A DNA stretch of 64,000 bases, from NCBI RefSeq assembly GCF_900184035.1, contig NZ_FXWP01000004.1, positions 186,001-250,000 of the forward strand, written 5' to 3'. Shown piece by piece: positions 48,181-59,316 of the stretch (position 1 is its first letter; the number at the start of each line of letters is the position of its first letter). Source of the stretch: Kosakonia pseudosacchari. GTDB lineage: Bacteria > Pseudomonadota > Gammaproteobacteria > Enterobacterales > Enterobacteriaceae. A program made the translations under genes and the position numbers. Below the pieces are notes generated by a model. It was not told the DNA's origin, did not search any database, and saw only the letters and a list, made by a program, of their open reading frames with translations.

Positions 48181-49146
48181 ATGACCAAACAACGTGTTTT
48201 TGTGGCTGGCCATCGCGGGATGGTGGGGTCAGCCATCGTACGGCAGCTCGAACAGCGGGCGGATATCGAACTGGTGCTGCGTTCCCGTGAGGAACTGAAC
48301 CTGTTAGACAGCGCGGCTGTGAATGCGTTTTTCGCCAGTGAGCGTATCGATCAGGTTTACCTGGCGGCGGCGAAAGTGGGGGGTATTGTGGCGAACAATA
48401 CCTACCCGGCGGACTTCATCTACGAAAATATGATGATTGAGAGCAACATCATTCACGCCGCGCACAAGAACGACGTGAACAAGCTGTTGTTCCTCGGTTC
48501 GTCCTGCATCTACCCGAAACTGGCTCACCAGCCGATTGCGGAAAGTGAGCTGTTGCAGGGGACGCTGGAGCCGACCAACGAGCCGTACGCGATTGCCAAA
48601 ATCGCCGGTATTAAGTTGTGCGAATCCTACAACCGTCAGTATGACCGTGATTACCGCTCGGTGATGCCGACCAACCTGTACGGGCCGCACGACAACTTCC
48701 ATCCGAGCAACTCGCATGTGATCCCTGCGCTGCTGCGCCGTTTCCACGAAGCGACGCAGGAAAATGCGCCGGATGTGGTGGTGTGGGGCAGCGGCACGCC
48801 GATGCGCGAATTCCTGCATGTGGATGATATGGCTGCGGCCAGCATTCATGTCCAGGAGCTGGCGCGCGAAGTGTGGCAGGAGAATACCGAACCGATGCTG
48901 TCGCACATCAACGTCGGCACCGGCGTGGACTGCACCATTCGTGAACTGGCGCAAACCGTGGCAAGCGTGGTGGGCTACAAAGGTCGCGTGGTGTTTGATG
49001 CCACCAAACCGGATGGCACGCCGCGCAAACTGCTGGATGTGACCCGCCTGCATCAGCTTGGCTGGTATCACGAGATCTCACTGGAAGCGGGGCTTGCCAG
49101 CACCTACCAGTGGTTCCTTGAAAACCAGCACCGGTTCCGGGGGTAA
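48181..49146 (+). CDS. fcl: GDP-L-fucose synthase
   Basis: Fcl (WcaG) epimerises and reduces GDP-4-keto-6-deoxymannose to GDP-L-fucose. The 321-residue protein has the Rossmann motif [12 protein letters not shown] (9-20), the Ser of [11 protein letters not shown] and the catalytic Tyr136/Lys140 in [13 protein letters not shown], matching the positions known from E. coli. gmm starts 2 bases after the stop. Confidence 0.97.
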   Translation: MTKQRVFVAGHRGMVGSAIVRQLEQRADIELVLRSREELNLLDSAAVNAFFASERIDQVYLAAAKVGGIVANNTYPADFIYENMMIESNIIHAAHKNDVNKLLFLGSSCIYPKLAHQPIAESELLQGTLEPTNEPYAIAKIAGIKLCESYNRQYDRDYRSVMPTNLYGPHDNFHPSNSHVIPALLRRFHEATQENAPDVVVWGSGTPMREFLHVDDMAAASIHVQELAREVWQENTEPMLSHINVGTGVDCTIRELAQTVASVVGYKGRVVFDATKPDGTPRKLLDVTRLHQLGWYHEISLEAGLASTYQWFLENQHRFRG

Positions 49147-49148
49147 GT

Positions 49149-49622
49149 ATGTTTTTGAGTCAGGAAGATTTTGCCACGGTGGTGCGTTCAACCCCGCTGA
49201 TTTCCATCGATTTAATCGTGGAAAACTCACGCGGCGAGTTTTTACTCGGCAAGCGCACTAACCGCCCGGCCCAGGGATACTGGTTTGTCCCGGGCGGACG
49301 CGTGCAAAAGGACGAGCCGCTGGCGGCCGCTTTCGAGCGACTGACTCAGGCGGAACTGGGACTGCGCCTGCCGATGTCGGCAGGCGAGTTTTACGGCGTC
49401 TGGCAGCACTTCTATGACGACAACTTTTCCGGCCCGGATTTCACCACGCATTACATCGTGCTGGGCTTCCGCCTGCGTGTGGACGAAGAGACCCTCGCGC
49501 TGCCGCCGGATCAGCACAACGACTACCGCTGGGGAACGCCGGAGTCACTGATTGCCGACCCGCTGGTACATGACAATAGCCGCGCCTATTTCCTCGACGC
49601 GCAGGGAGTACCGGGCTTATGA
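49149..49622 (+). CDS. gmm: GDP-mannose mannosyl hydrolase (Nudix)
   Basis: Gmm (WcaH, NudD) hydrolyses GDP-mannose to GDP and mannose by attack at carbon, and may adjust the sugar-nucleotide pool. The 157-residue Nudix protein has the modified Nudix box [20 protein letters not shown], the variant typical of this enzyme. The stop overlaps wcaI by ATGA. Confidence 0.95.
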   Translation: MFLSQEDFATVVRSTPLISIDLIVENSRGEFLLGKRTNRPAQGYWFVPGGRVQKDEPLAAAFERLTQAELGLRLPMSAGEFYGVWQHFYDDNFSGPDFTTHYIVLGFRLRVDEETLALPPDQHNDYRWGTPESLIADPLVHDNSRAYFLDAQGVPGL

Positions 49623-50923
49623 AAATCCTGGTCTATGGCATCAACTATTCGCCGGAGCTGACCGGGATCGGTAAGTACACCGGCGAAATGGTGGAATGGA
49701 TGGCTCGTCAGGGCCATGACGTGCGCGTGATTACCGCGCCGCCGTACTACCCGGAGTGGAAAGTGGGCGCGCAATACAGCGCCTGGCGCTGGCGCAAAGA
49801 GCAGGGTGCCGCCACCGTGTGGCGCTGCCCGCTGTATGTGCCCGCGCAGCCATCGACCTTAAAGCGGCTGCTGCATCTGGGCAGCTTTGCCCTGAGTAGC
49901 TTCTTTCCGTTGATGGCGCAGCGTCGCTGGAAACCGGATCGCATTATCGGCGTCGTGCCGACCCTGTTTTGCACGCCGGGCATGCGCCTACTGGCAAAAC
50001 TGAGCGGCGCGAAAACCGTGCTGCATATTCAGGATTATGAAGTCGACGCCATGCTGGGGTTAGGCATGGCGGGTAAAGGCAAAGGTGGCCTGGTGGCGAA
50101 ACTGGCGACCGCCTTTGAACGCAGCAACCTGCATAACGTTGACAACGTGTCGACCATCTCCCGCTCGATGATGAACAAAGCGCGGGAGAAAGGCGTGGCG
50201 GCGGAAAATCTTATTTTCTTCCCGAACTGGTCCGAAGTGGCGCGTTTTCGCGATATCGACGACGGATCCGTCGCGCAACTGCGACGCACGCTCGGCCTGC
50301 CGGATGACAAAAAAATCATTCTTTACTCCGGCAATATCGGTGAGAAGCAGGGGCTGGAAAACGTTATTGAAGCGGCGGCAAAACTGCACAACCAGCCGTG
50401 GCTGTTTGTGATTGTCGGTCAGGGTGGCGGCAAGGCGCGGCTGGAAAAAATGGTCAGCGAGCGCGGGCTTCACAACGTGAAATTCTTCCCGTTGCAGCCG
50501 TATGACGCGTTGCCTGCCTTATTAAAAATGGGCGATTGCCATCTGGTTATTCAAAAACGCGGCGCGGCTGACGCCGTGCTGCCGTCCAAACTGACCAACA
50601 TTCTGGCGGTCGGCGGCAATGCCGTCATTACCGCCGAAGAGAGTACCGAACTTGGCCAGCTGTGCCTGAACCAGCCTGGCATTGCGGTCTGCGTTGAACC
50701 GGAATCGGTCGACGCGCTGACCTGGGGCATTGAACGCGCGCTGGCGCTGCCCAAAAACAACACGGTGGCACGTGAATATGCCGAACGCACGCTCGAAAAA
50801 GAGAACGTGTTAAGCCAGTTTATTGCAGATATCAGCCCGGAGAATTCCATTCAGCCCGCACTTGCCCGCGAAAGCGTGCATGACGGCGAACTGAACTTCG
50901 ATGGCAATGGGGATAAATCATGA
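49619..50923 (+). CDS. wcaI: Colanic acid glycosyltransferase WcaI with C-terminal extension
   Basis: A 434-residue GT4-type transferase, in E. coli proposed to add the first fucose. N-terminal [20 protein letters not shown] and LIFFPNWSE are typical. E. coli WcaI is about 407 residues. Here about 28 extra residues ([20 protein letters not shown] and beyond) follow the point where the E. coli protein ends. The tail is acidic and low in hydrophobics, probably disordered. The stop overlaps manC by ATGA. Confidence 0.94.
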   Translation: MKILVYGINYSPELTGIGKYTGEMVEWMARQGHDVRVITAPPYYPEWKVGAQYSAWRWRKEQGAATVWRCPLYVPAQPSTLKRLLHLGSFALSSFFPLMAQRRWKPDRIIGVVPTLFCTPGMRLLAKLSGAKTVLHIQDYEVDAMLGLGMAGKGKGGLVAKLATAFERSNLHNVDNVSTISRSMMNKAREKGVAAENLIFFPNWSEVARFRDIDDGSVAQLRRTLGLPDDKKIILYSGNIGEKQGLENVIEAAAKLHNQPWLFVIVGQGGGKARLEKMVSERGLHNVKFFPLQPYDALPALLKMGDCHLVIQKRGAADAVLPSKLTNILAVGGNAVITAEESTELGQLCLNQPGIAVCVEPESVDALTWGIERALALPKNNTVAREYAERTLEKENVLSQFIADISPENSIQPALARESVHDGELNFDGNGDKS

Positions 50924-52356
50924 GTCAAACACAACTGTACCCGGTCGTGATGGCCGGCGGCTCTGGCAGCCGTTTGTGGCCGCTGTCCCGTGTGCTTTAC
51001 CCTAAACAGTTTCTCTGCCTGAAAGGCGAACTCACCATGTTGCAAACCACCATCTGTCGCCTGAACGGTGTGGAGTGCGAAAGCCCGGTGGTGATTTGTA
51101 ACGAACAGCACCGCTTTATTGTGGCGGAGCAACTGCGTCAGCTGCACAAACTGACCGAAAACATCATTCTGGAACCGGCTGGTCGCAACACGGCTCCGGC
51201 TATCGCGCTGGCGGCGCTGGCGGTAAAACGCCACAACCCGGATAGCGATCCGCTGATGCTGGTGCTGGCCGCTGACCATGTGATCCAGGATGAAGAGGCG
51301 TTTCGCACGTCGGTACGCAATGCGATCCCTTACGCCGAAGCGGGCAAACTGGTGACCTTTGGTATCGTGCCGGATCTGCCGGAAACCGGTTATGGCTACA
51401 TCCGTCGCGGCGCGGTTTCAGCCGGTGACGTCGATGCGGTGGCGTTTGAAGTGGCGCAATTTGTCGAAAAACCCAACCTCGAAACGGCGCAGGGTTATGT
51501 GGCGAGCGGCGAGTATTACTGGAACAGCGGTATGTTCCTGTTCCGCGCCGGTCGCTATCTGGAAGAGCTGAAAAAGTATCGTCCGGATATCCTTGAAGCC
51601 TGCGAAAAAGCGATGGATGCCACCGACCCGGATATGGACTTTATCCGCGTCGATGAGGAGTCTTTCCTCGCCTGCCCGGAAGAGTCGATTGACTATGCGG
51701 TTATGGAACGCACCGCCGATGCGGTGGTGGTGCCGATGGATGCGGGCTGGAGCGATGTTGGCTCCTGGTCGTCGCTGTGGGAAATCAGCCAGCACACGCC
51801 GGAGGGAAACGTCCATCACGGCGACGTCATCACCCATAAAACCGAAAACAGCTACGTTTACGCGGAATCGGGGCTGGTGACGACCGTCGGGGTGAAAGAT
51901 CTGGTGGTGGTGCAGACCAAAGATGCGGTGCTGATTGCCGACCGTAACGCCGTGCAGGATGTGAAAAAAGTGGTCGAGAAAATCAAAGCCGACGGGCGCC
52001 ACGAACATCACATTCACCGCGAAGTTTACCGCCCGTGGGGTAAATATGACTCCATCGACTCCGGCGACCGCTACCAGGTAAAACGCATTACCGTGAAGCC
52101 GGGCGAAGGGCTTTCCGTACAGATGCATCACCACCGCGCTGAACACTGGGTGGTGGTTGCCGGTACGGCAAAAGTGACGATTGATGGCGAGGTGAAACTG
52201 CTGGGTGAAAACGAATCTATCTATATTCCGCTCGGCGCGCGCCACTGTCTGGAAAACCCTGGGAAAATTCCGCTCGATCTGATCGAGGTACGCTCCGGTT
52301 CGTACCTTGAAGAGGATGACATTGTGCGGTTCGCCGATCGTTACGGCCGTATTTAA
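50920..52356 (+). CDS. cpsB: Mannose-1-phosphate guanylyltransferase ManC (CpsB)
   Basis: This enzyme makes GDP-mannose from mannose-1-phosphate and GTP. The 478-residue type II protein has the pyrophosphorylase signature [19 protein letters not shown] (residues 13-31) and a C-terminal cupin/mannose-6-phosphate isomerase-type domain ([20 protein letters not shown], from about residue 399). Its start overlaps wcaI. A 9-bp hairpin separates it from manB. Confidence 0.96.
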   Translation: MSQTQLYPVVMAGGSGSRLWPLSRVLYPKQFLCLKGELTMLQTTICRLNGVECESPVVICNEQHRFIVAEQLRQLHKLTENIILEPAGRNTAPAIALAALAVKRHNPDSDPLMLVLAADHVIQDEEAFRTSVRNAIPYAEAGKLVTFGIVPDLPETGYGYIRRGAVSAGDVDAVAFEVAQFVEKPNLETAQGYVASGEYYWNSGMFLFRAGRYLEELKKYRPDILEACEKAMDATDPDMDFIRVDEESFLACPEESIDYAVMERTADAVVVPMDAGWSDVGSWSSLWEISQHTPEGNVHHGDVITHKTENSYVYAESGLVTTVGVKDLVVVQTKDAVLIADRNAVQDVKKVVEKIKADGRHEHHIHREVYRPWGKYDSIDSGDRYQVKRITVKPGEGLSVQMHHHRAEHWVVVAGTAKVTIDGEVKLLGENESIYIPLGARHCLENPGKIPLDLIEVRSGSYLEEDDIVRFADRYGRI

Positions 52357-52364
52357 TTCCCGTG

Positions 52365-52388
52365 CCGGATAACGAGAAAGTTATCCGG
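52365..52388 (+). terminator. Hairpin between manC and manB
   Basis: CCGGATAAC (52365-52373) pairs perfectly with GTTATCCGG (52380-52388) and is followed by TTTATAAATTT. It is terminator-like but lies inside an operon, so it probably causes partial termination. RfaH-modified polymerase would be expected to pass it. Confidence 0.6.
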
Positions 52389-52465
52389 TTTATAAATTTA
52401 AATTAATCAACAAGATATGGCCATTTTACGGTCACGGCTGACTGTTGCCTGAAGAAGAGGTAATG

Positions 52466-53836
52466 ATGGAAAAATTAACCTGTTTTAAAGCTTACGATAT
52501 TCGCGGCAAGCTGGGCGAAGAACTCAATGAAGATATTGCATGGCGTATTGGCCGCGCCTACGGGGAGTACCTGAAGCCGCAGACCATCGTGCTGGGTGGC
52601 GATGTGCGCCAGACCAGCGAAGCGCTGAAGCTGGCGCTGGCGAAAGGGTTGCAGGACGCTGGTGTGAATGTGCTGGATATTGGTCTTTCCGGCACCGAAG
52701 AGATCTATTTCGCCACCTTCCATCTGGGCGTTGACGGCGGTATCGAAGTCACCGCCAGCCATAACCCGATGGACTATAACGGCATGAAACTGGTGCGTAA
52801 GGGCGCGCGGCCGATCAGCGGTGATACTGGCCTGCGCGATGTGCAGCGTCTGGCGGAAGCCAATGATTTCCCGCCGGTGAACCCGGAAAAACGCGGCAGC
52901 TACGAGCAAATTAATCTGCGCGACGCCTATATCGATCACCTGATGGGCTATATCGATACCAATAACCTCAAGCCGCTGAAGCTGGTGATTAACTCCGGTA
53001 ACGGCGCGGCAGGCCCGGTGGTGGATGCCATTGAAGCCCGCTTTAAGGCGCTGAATGTGCCGGTGACGTTCGTCAAAGTGCATAACGAGCCGGACGGCAC
53101 CTTCCCGCACGGTATTCCTAACCCGCTGCTGCCGGAGTGCCGCGACGATACCCGCAACGCGGTGATTGAACATAAGGCCGATATGGGCATTGCTTTTGAT
53201 GGCGACTTTGACCGGTGCTTCTTGTTCGACGGGGAAGGGCAGTTCATCGAAGGCTACTACATTGTTGGCCTGCTGGCGGAAGCGTTCCTCGAAAAACATC
53301 CGGGCGCGAAGATTATTCATGACCCGCGCTTGTCGTGGAACACGGTGGATGTTGTTGGCCGCGCGGGCGGTACGCCAGTGATGTCGAAAACCGGCCATGC
53401 CTTTATTAAAGAGCGGATGCGCGAAGAAGACGCTATTTATGGCGGCGAAATGAGCGCGCACCACTACTTCCGTGACTTTGCCTACTGCGACAGCGGCATG
53501 ATCCCATGGCTGCTGGTCACCGAACTGCTGTGCCTGAAAGGCAAAACGCTGGCGCAACTGGTGCGCGACCGCATGGTGGCGTTCCCGGCGAGCGGCGAGA
53601 TCAACAGCAAACTGGCGGACCCGGCGACGGCGATCAACCGCGTTGAACAACACTTCACGCCTGGCGCGCTGGAGATCGACCGTACGGACGGCATCAGCAT
53701 CGCGTTTGCCGACTGGCGCTTTAACTTGCGCTCTTCCAACACAGAACCCGTTGTACGTCTGAACGTTGAATCGCGGCGCGACGAGGAACTGATGAAAGCG
53801 CGAACGCAGGAAATTCTGGCACTGTTGAATCAATAA
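52466..53836 (+). CDS. cpsG: Phosphomannomutase ManB (CpsG)
   Basis: This enzyme interconverts mannose-6-phosphate and mannose-1-phosphate for GDP-mannose supply. The 456-residue alpha-D-phosphohexomutase has the phosphoserine Ser98 in [13 protein letters not shown], the Mg-binding DGDFDR at 245-250 and the sugar loop [18 protein letters not shown] codons occur at 52463 and 52466. The second fits the AGAGG spacing and the E. coli length. Confidence 0.96.
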   Translation: MEKLTCFKAYDIRGKLGEELNEDIAWRIGRAYGEYLKPQTIVLGGDVRQTSEALKLALAKGLQDAGVNVLDIGLSGTEEIYFATFHLGVDGGIEVTASHNPMDYNGMKLVRKGARPISGDTGLRDVQRLAEANDFPPVNPEKRGSYEQINLRDAYIDHLMGYIDTNNLKPLKLVINSGNGAAGPVVDAIEARFKALNVPVTFVKVHNEPDGTFPHGIPNPLLPECRDDTRNAVIEHKADMGIAFDGDFDRCFLFDGEGQFIEGYYIVGLLAEAFLEKHPGAKIIHDPRLSWNTVDVVGRAGGTPVMSKTGHAFIKERMREEDAIYGGEMSAHHYFRDFAYCDSGMIPWLLVTELLCLKGKTLAQLVRDRMVAFPASGEINSKLADPATAINRVEQHFTPGALEIDRTDGISIAFADWRFNLRSSNTEPVVRLNVESRRDEELMKARTQEILALLNQ

Positions 53837-53851
53837 CGATAAGGCGTTCCT

Positions 53852-53869
53852 CTCCCCGATGCCGGGGAG
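53852..53869 (+). other. Hairpin between manB and wcaJ
   Basis: CTCCCC (53852-53857) pairs with GGGGAG (53864-53869), and the pairing extends outward with a bulge (TTCC with GGAA). No T run follows. It is another intercistronic structure in the colanic acid operon. Confidence 0.45.
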
Positions 53870-53893
53870 GGAACATTACAGGCAGGTACAACA

Positions 53894-55288
53894 ATGACTC
53901 ATCTCAAAAAACGCGACCGGGCCAAAACGAATGCATCGTTAATCTCTATCGTGCAGCGCTTCTCCGACATCACCATTATGTTCGGTGGCCTGTGGTTGGT
54001 GTGTAAGGTCAATGCGCTGCCGTTCTTCTACATGCATCTGCTGATGGCTCTGATTACACTGGTTGTTTTCCAGATGATCGGCGGAATGACCGATTTTTAC
54101 CGCTCCTGGCGGGGCGTAAAAATCATGACCGAACTGACGCTGCTGTTGCAGAACTGGACGCTGAGCCTGATTTTCAGCGCGGGTCTGCTGGCGTTCAATA
54201 CTGATTTTGATAACACCTTCAACATTTATCTGGCCTGGTATTTATTGACCTCGATGGGGCTGATGCTGAGCCGGGCGGTGATCCGCTTTGGCGCAGGCTG
54301 GCTGCGTAACCTTGGCTACAACACGCGCCGCGTGGCGGTGGCGGGTGACATGCCGATGGGCCAGGAACTGCTGGAAGGTTTTCGTAATGAGCCCTGGCTC
54401 GGGTTTGATGTGGTCGGGGTTTACCACGATCCACAACCGGGCGGCATTACCACAGGCTGGGCGGGGAATCTCGACCAACTGGTGGAAGATGCGAAAAGCG
54501 GGAAAATTCACAACGTCTACATCGCCATGTCGATGAACGATGCGGCCTGCATTAAAAAGCTGGTGCGCCAGCTGGCCGATACCACCTGTTCGGTGATCCT
54601 TATCCCCGATGTCTTCACCTTTAATATTCTGCACTCGCGGGTGGAAGAGGTGAACGGCGTGCCGGTGGTGCCGCTGTATGACACGCCGCTTTCCGGTGTC
54701 AACCGCATCCTGAAACGTCTGGAAGACATTGTTCTCGCCTCGCTGATTTTGCTGCTCATCTCCCCGGTGCTGCTGGCGATTTCGGTGGCGGTGAAACTCA
54801 GCTCGCCGGGGCCGGTTATCTTCCGCCAGACGCGCTATGGCATGGACGGCAAGCCAATCAAGGTGTGGAAATTCCGCTCCATGAAGGTGATGGAAAACGA
54901 CAAAGTGGTGACGCAGGCAACGCAGAACGATCCGCGCGTCACCAAAGTCGGCAGTTTCCTGCGCCGTACGTCGCTCGATGAACTGCCGCAATTTATCAAT
55001 GTGCTGACCGGCGGGATGTCGATCGTTGGCCCGCGCCCGCATGCGGTGGCGCATAACGAGCAGTACCGCTCCCTGATTGAGGGCTACATGCTGCGCCATA
55101 AAGTGAAACCCGGGATTACCGGCTGGGCGCAAATTAACGGCTGGCGCGGTGAAACCGACACGCTGGAGAAAATGGAAAAACGTATTGAGTTCGATCTCGA
55201 GTACATCCGTGAATGGAGCCTGTGGTTCGATATCAAAATCGTTTTTCTGACCGTCTTTAAAGGCTTTGTTAACAAAGCGGCGTATTAA
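53894..55288 (+). CDS. wcaJ: Undecaprenyl-phosphate glucose phosphotransferase WcaJ
   Basis: WcaJ starts colanic acid synthesis by moving glucose-1-phosphate from UDP-glucose to undecaprenyl phosphate. The 464-residue protein has four N-terminal membrane helices, a CoA-binding-like cytosolic domain, a re-entrant helix (VLASLILLLISPVLLAISVA, about 279-298) and the bacterial sugar transferase domain (SSPGPVIFRQTRYGMDGKPI; DELPQFINVLTGGMSIVGPR). Length equals E. coli WcaJ. wzxC follows after 9 bases. Confidence 0.96.
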   Translation: MTHLKKRDRAKTNASLISIVQRFSDITIMFGGLWLVCKVNALPFFYMHLLMALITLVVFQMIGGMTDFYRSWRGVKIMTELTLLLQNWTLSLIFSAGLLAFNTDFDNTFNIYLAWYLLTSMGLMLSRAVIRFGAGWLRNLGYNTRRVAVAGDMPMGQELLEGFRNEPWLGFDVVGVYHDPQPGGITTGWAGNLDQLVEDAKSGKIHNVYIAMSMNDAACIKKLVRQLADTTCSVILIPDVFTFNILHSRVEEVNGVPVVPLYDTPLSGVNRILKRLEDIVLASLILLLISPVLLAISVAVKLSSPGPVIFRQTRYGMDGKPIKVWKFRSMKVMENDKVVTQATQNDPRVTKVGSFLRRTSLDELPQFINVLTGGMSIVGPRPHAVAHNEQYRSLIEGYMLRHKVKPGITGWAQINGWRGETDTLEKMEKRIEFDLEYIREWSLWFDIKIVFLTVFKGFVNKAAY

Positions 55289-55297
55289 GGAAAGGTC

Positions 55298-56776
55298 ATG
55301 AGCCTGAGAGAAAAAACCATCAGCGGCGCAAAGTGGTCCGCCATGGCGACCCTGACCATTATTGGTCTGGGGCTGGTGCAGATGACCGTGCTGGCGCGCA
55401 TTATCGATAACCACCAGTTCGGTCTGCTGACCGTCTCGCTGGTGATTATCGCGCTGGCGGATACGCTGTCGGATTTCGGCATCGCCAACTCGATTATTCA
55501 GCGTAAAGAGATAAGCCATCTCGAACTGACCACGCTGTACTGGCTCAATGTTGGGCTGGGCATTGTGGTCTGTATCGCTGTTTTCTCCCTGAGCGGGGTG
55601 ATAGCCAATGTGCTGAATAACCCGGATCTGGCACCGCTGATTAAAACGCTGTCGCTGGCTTTTGTGGTGATCCCGCATGGCCAGCAGTTTCGCGCGTTGA
55701 TGCAAAAAGAGCTCGAGTTCAACAAGATAGGCGCCATTGAAACGCTGTCGGTACTGGCGGGCTTCAGCTTTACGGTCATCAGCGCGTTCTTCTGGCCGCT
55801 GGCGATGACCGCGATCCTCGGTTATCTGGTTAACAGCGCCGTGCGCACGCTGCTGTTTGGTTATTTTGGCCGCAAAATTTACCGTCCTGGGCTGCATTTC
55901 TCGCTGGCGTCTGTCAGTTCCAACTTGCGTTTTGGCGCCTGGCTGACGGCAGACAGCATCATCAACTATGTGAACACCAACCTTTCCACGCTGGTGCTGG
56001 CGCGTATTCTCGGTGCCAGTGTCGCCGGGGGCTACAACCTGGCGTACAACGTGGCGGTGGTGCCGCCGATGAAGCTCAACCCCATCATCACCCGCGTACT
56101 GTTCCCGGCGTTTGCCAAAATCCAGGATGACACGGAAAAGCTGCGCGTGAACTTTTACAAGCTGCTGTCGGTGGTCGGGATCATTAACTTCCCGATCCTG
56201 CTGGGGCTGATGGTGGTGTCGAACAACTTTGTGCCGCTGGTGTTTGGCGACAAATGGAACAGCATCATTCCTATCCTGCAACTGCTGTGTATTGTCGGCC
56301 TGTTGCGCGCGGTGGGTAACCCGATCGGTTCGCTGCTGATGGCGAAAGCGCGGGTGGATATCAGCTTTAAATTCAATGTCTTTAAAACGTTTCTCTTCAT
56401 TCCCGCCATTATTGTCGGCGGACATCTGGCGGGGGCGCTCGGCGTGACGCTTGGTTTTCTGCTGGTGCAAATCATCAACACGGTTCTGAGCTACTTCGTG
56501 ATGATCAAACCGGTGCTCGGCTCCAGTTACCGTCAGTACATCCTGAGCCTGTGGCTGCCCTTTTACCTGTCGCTGCCGACGCTGGTGGTGAGCTATGGCC
56601 TAGGCCTGGCTCTGAACGGACATCTGCCGCTGGCGGCGATGCTGGCGATTCAGGTCGCAGCGGGCGTGGTGGCGTTCGCCGGGATGCTGATTGTGTCGCG
56701 TAATGCGCTGGTGGTGGAGATGAAACGCCAGTTTTGCCGCAACGAGAAACTTAAAACGCTGCTTCGCGCAGGATAA
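55298..56776 (+). CDS. wzxC: Colanic acid flippase WzxC
   Basis: A 492-residue MATE/MVF-type flippase with about 14 hydrophobic helices that moves the lipid-linked repeat unit across the inner membrane. The N-terminus SLREKTISGAKWSAMATLTI matches WzxC. It acts after the glycosyltransferases and before WcaD. The strand opposite wzxC and wcaJ carries a 2.2-kb open frame, which I regard as a codon-bias artefact. Confidence 0.95.
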   Translation: MSLREKTISGAKWSAMATLTIIGLGLVQMTVLARIIDNHQFGLLTVSLVIIALADTLSDFGIANSIIQRKEISHLELTTLYWLNVGLGIVVCIAVFSLSGVIANVLNNPDLAPLIKTLSLAFVVIPHGQQFRALMQKELEFNKIGAIETLSVLAGFSFTVISAFFWPLAMTAILGYLVNSAVRTLLFGYFGRKIYRPGLHFSLASVSSNLRFGAWLTADSIINYVNTNLSTLVLARILGASVAGGYNLAYNVAVVPPMKLNPIITRVLFPAFAKIQDDTEKLRVNFYKLLSVVGIINFPILLGLMVVSNNFVPLVFGDKWNSIIPILQLLCIVGLLRAVGNPIGSLLMAKARVDISFKFNVFKTFLFIPAIIVGGHLAGALGVTLGFLLVQIINTVLSYFVMIKPVLGSSYRQYILSLWLPFYLSLPTLVVSYGLGLALNGHLPLAAMLAIQVAAGVVAFAGMLIVSRNALVVEMKRQFCRNEKLKTLLRAG

Positions 56777-56808
56777 GAAACCTGATTGAACCCCTTTATG
56801 AGGTCGTT

Positions 56809-58089
56809 ATGAAATTATTGATCCTTGGCAATCACACATGCGGCAACCGTGGTGACAGCGCTATTTTACGTGGATTGCTGGATGCGATTGCCCTGATTGA
56901 GCCTGAGGCAGAGGTGGATGTGATGAGCCGCTATCCGGTGAGCTCATCCTGGTTACTCAACCGTCCGGTAATGGGCGACCCGCTCTATAGCCAGATGAAA
57001 GAGCAGAACAATGCCGCCGGCCTGATGGGGCGTGTGAAGAAAGTGCTGCGCCGCCGTTACCAGCACCAGGTGCTGCTTTCCAGAGTGACGGATACCGGTA
57101 AGCTGCGCAATATCGCTATTGCGCAAGGGTTTACCGATTTTGTCCGCCGTCTGGCGGACTATGACGCGATTATTCAGGTCGGCGGCTCGTTCTTTGTCGA
57201 TCTGTATGGTGTGCCGCAGTTTGAGCACGCGCTGTGTACGTTTATGGCGAAAAAACCGATCTACATGATTGGTCACAGCGTGGGACCGTTCCAGAACGAG
57301 GCGTTTAACCAACTGGCGAATTATGTCTTTGGCCATTGCGATGCGCTGATCCTGCGCGAAACCGTAAGTCTCAATTTGATGAAGCAAAGCGACATCACCA
57401 CCAGCAAAGTGGAGCAGGGCGTTGATACCGCCTGGCTGGTGGATCACCATCAGCACGATTTTGTTGCCAGCTATGCGGTGCAGCACTGGCTTGACCTGGC
57501 GGCGAAAGAGAAAACCGTGGCGATCACGCTGCGTGAACTGGCGCCGTTTGATAAACGACTGAACACCACCCAACAGGCCTATGAACAGGCTTTTGCCGAG
57601 GTGGTCAACCGGATCATTGACGCGGGTTATCAGGTGATTGCCCTCTCTACCTGTACCGGTATCGACAGCTATAACAAAGATGACCGCATGGTGGCGCTCA
57701 ATCTGCGCCAGTATGTTAGCGATCCGTCGCGCTACCACGTGGTGATGGATGAGCTGAACGATCTGGAGATGGGTAAGATCCTCGGCGCGTGTGATTTAAC
57801 GGTGGGTACGCGCCTGCACTCGGCGATTATCTCGATGAACTTCGGTACGCCGGCGATTGCTATCAACTATGAACACAAGTCGGCAGGCATTATGCAGCAA
57901 CTCGGGATGCCGGAAATGGCGGTAGACATTCGCCATCTGCTGGATGGTTCTCTGGCGGCGATGGCGGCTGACACGCTGGGGCAGTTGCCTGCGATTAACC
58001 AGCGTCTGGCAACGGCGGTGGCGGCGGAACGCGAGCATGGCATGAAGATGGTCAAATCGGTGCTTGATCGCGTACAGGGGGTGAAATGA
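56809..58089 (+). CDS. wcaK: Colanic acid pyruvyl transferase WcaK
   Basis: A 426-residue member of the polysaccharide pyruvyl transferase family that adds the ketal-linked pyruvate on the terminal galactose of the repeat. The family segments LGNHTCGNRGDSAILRGLLD at the N-terminus and LTVGTRLHSAIISMNFGTPA near the C-terminus are present. The stop overlaps wcaL by ATGA. Confidence 0.95.
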   Translation: MKLLILGNHTCGNRGDSAILRGLLDAIALIEPEAEVDVMSRYPVSSSWLLNRPVMGDPLYSQMKEQNNAAGLMGRVKKVLRRRYQHQVLLSRVTDTGKLRNIAIAQGFTDFVRRLADYDAIIQVGGSFFVDLYGVPQFEHALCTFMAKKPIYMIGHSVGPFQNEAFNQLANYVFGHCDALILRETVSLNLMKQSDITTSKVEQGVDTAWLVDHHQHDFVASYAVQHWLDLAAKEKTVAITLRELAPFDKRLNTTQQAYEQAFAEVVNRIIDAGYQVIALSTCTGIDSYNKDDRMVALNLRQYVSDPSRYHVVMDELNDLEMGKILGACDLTVGTRLHSAIISMNFGTPAIAINYEHKSAGIMQQLGMPEMAVDIRHLLDGSLAAMAADTLGQLPAINQRLATAVAAEREHGMKMVKSVLDRVQGVK

Positions 58090-59306
58090 AAGTCAGCTTC
58101 TTTTTGCTGAAGTTTCCCTTATCTTCCGAAACCTTTGTGCTCAACCAGATCGTTGCCTTTATCAATATGGGTTTTGAGGTTGAGATTGTCGCCCTGCATA
58201 AGGGCGATATGAACAATACCCATGCGGCGTATACCGAGTACCGGCTGGCAGAAAAAACGCACTGGCTGCTGGCCGAGCCGGAAGGGAAGATGGCAAAACT
58301 GAGCTATCGCGGGCAGGCGATAGCGCGGGGGATCTGGAAATCCTCCACCTGGAAAGCGTTGAATATGTCGCGCTATGGTGACGAAGCACGCAATCTGATC
58401 CTGCCTGCCATTTGCGGCCTCGCGCCGCGCACGTTCAGCGCCGATGTCTTTATCGCCCACTTTGGCCCGGCAGGCGTTACCGCCGCAAAACTGCGGGAGC
58501 TGGGCGTACTCAAGGGCAAAATCGCCACCGTGTTCCACGGCATTGATATCTCTCACCGCGACGTGTTGAACCACTACACGCCTGAGTATCAGCAACTTTT
58601 CCAGCGTGGCGATCTGATGTTGCCGATTAGCGATTTATGGGCCGGCAGACTGAAAAACATGGGTTGCCCGGAGACCAAAATCGCCGTGTCGCGCATGGGG
58701 GTTGATATGGCCCGCTTCAGCCTGCGCTCGGTTAAAAGCCCCGGTAGTCCACTGCAAATCATCTCTGTGGCGCGTCTGACCGAGAAAAAAGGGTTGCACG
58801 TCGCCATTGAAGCGTGCCGTTTGTTAAAAGAACGCGGCGTGGATTTCAAATATCGCATCCTTGGTATTGGCCCGTGGGAACGGCGCTTACGCACGCTTAT
58901 CGAACAATTCCAGCTGGAAGATGTGATTGAAATGCCGGGCTTTAAACCCAGCCATGAAGTGAAAGCACTGCTCGATGAAGCCGATGTCTTTTTGCTGCCG
59001 TCGGTGACCGGCGCGGATGGGGATATGGAAGGCATTCCGGTTGCGCTGATGGAGGCGATGGCAGTGGGGATCCCGGTAGTTTCAACCGTTCACAGCGGCA
59101 TTCCGGAGTTGATCGATGCCGGGCAGTCCGGCTGGCTGGTGCCGGAAAATGATGCCGAAGCGCTGGCGCAGCGACTGGCTGCTTTCGGTGATATGGAGAG
59201 CCGTGATTTAACGCCGGTGGTGACGCGGGCGCGCGAAAAAGTCGAGAACGACTTCAACCAGAAAATCATCAACCAGCAACTTGCCAGTCTGTTGCAGACG
59301 CTTTAA
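58086..59306 (+). CDS. wcaL: Colanic acid glycosyltransferase WcaL (GT4)
   Basis: A 406-residue GT-B glycosyltransferase, in E. coli proposed to add galactose. The donor-binding region reads [20 protein letters not shown], with the E-x7-E motif. The central domain begins [20 protein letters not shown]. It overlaps wcaK by ATGA and is followed after 10 bases by wcaM. Confidence 0.95.
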   Translation: MKVSFFLLKFPLSSETFVLNQIVAFINMGFEVEIVALHKGDMNNTHAAYTEYRLAEKTHWLLAEPEGKMAKLSYRGQAIARGIWKSSTWKALNMSRYGDEARNLILPAICGLAPRTFSADVFIAHFGPAGVTAAKLRELGVLKGKIATVFHGIDISHRDVLNHYTPEYQQLFQRGDLMLPISDLWAGRLKNMGCPETKIAVSRMGVDMARFSLRSVKSPGSPLQIISVARLTEKKGLHVAIEACRLLKERGVDFKYRILGIGPWERRLRTLIEQFQLEDVIEMPGFKPSHEVKALLDEADVFLLPSVTGADGDMEGIPVALMEAMAVGIPVVSTVHSGIPELIDAGQSGWLVPENDAEALAQRLAAFGDMESRDLTPVVTRAREKVENDFNQKIINQQLASLLQTL

Positions 59307-59316
59307 CAGAGGTTTT

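Noticed and set aside
52475-53833. 452-codon open frame opposite manB
   Set aside because: It covers almost exactly the manB gene in antisense and has His/Gln/Arg-rich composition. It is a codon-bias shadow.
54242-56470. 742-codon open frame on the minus strand
   Set aside because: It is antisense to wcaJ and wzxC, is rich in His, Gln and Arg as expected for the complement of GC3-biased coding DNA, and has no ribosome-binding site or recognisable domain.
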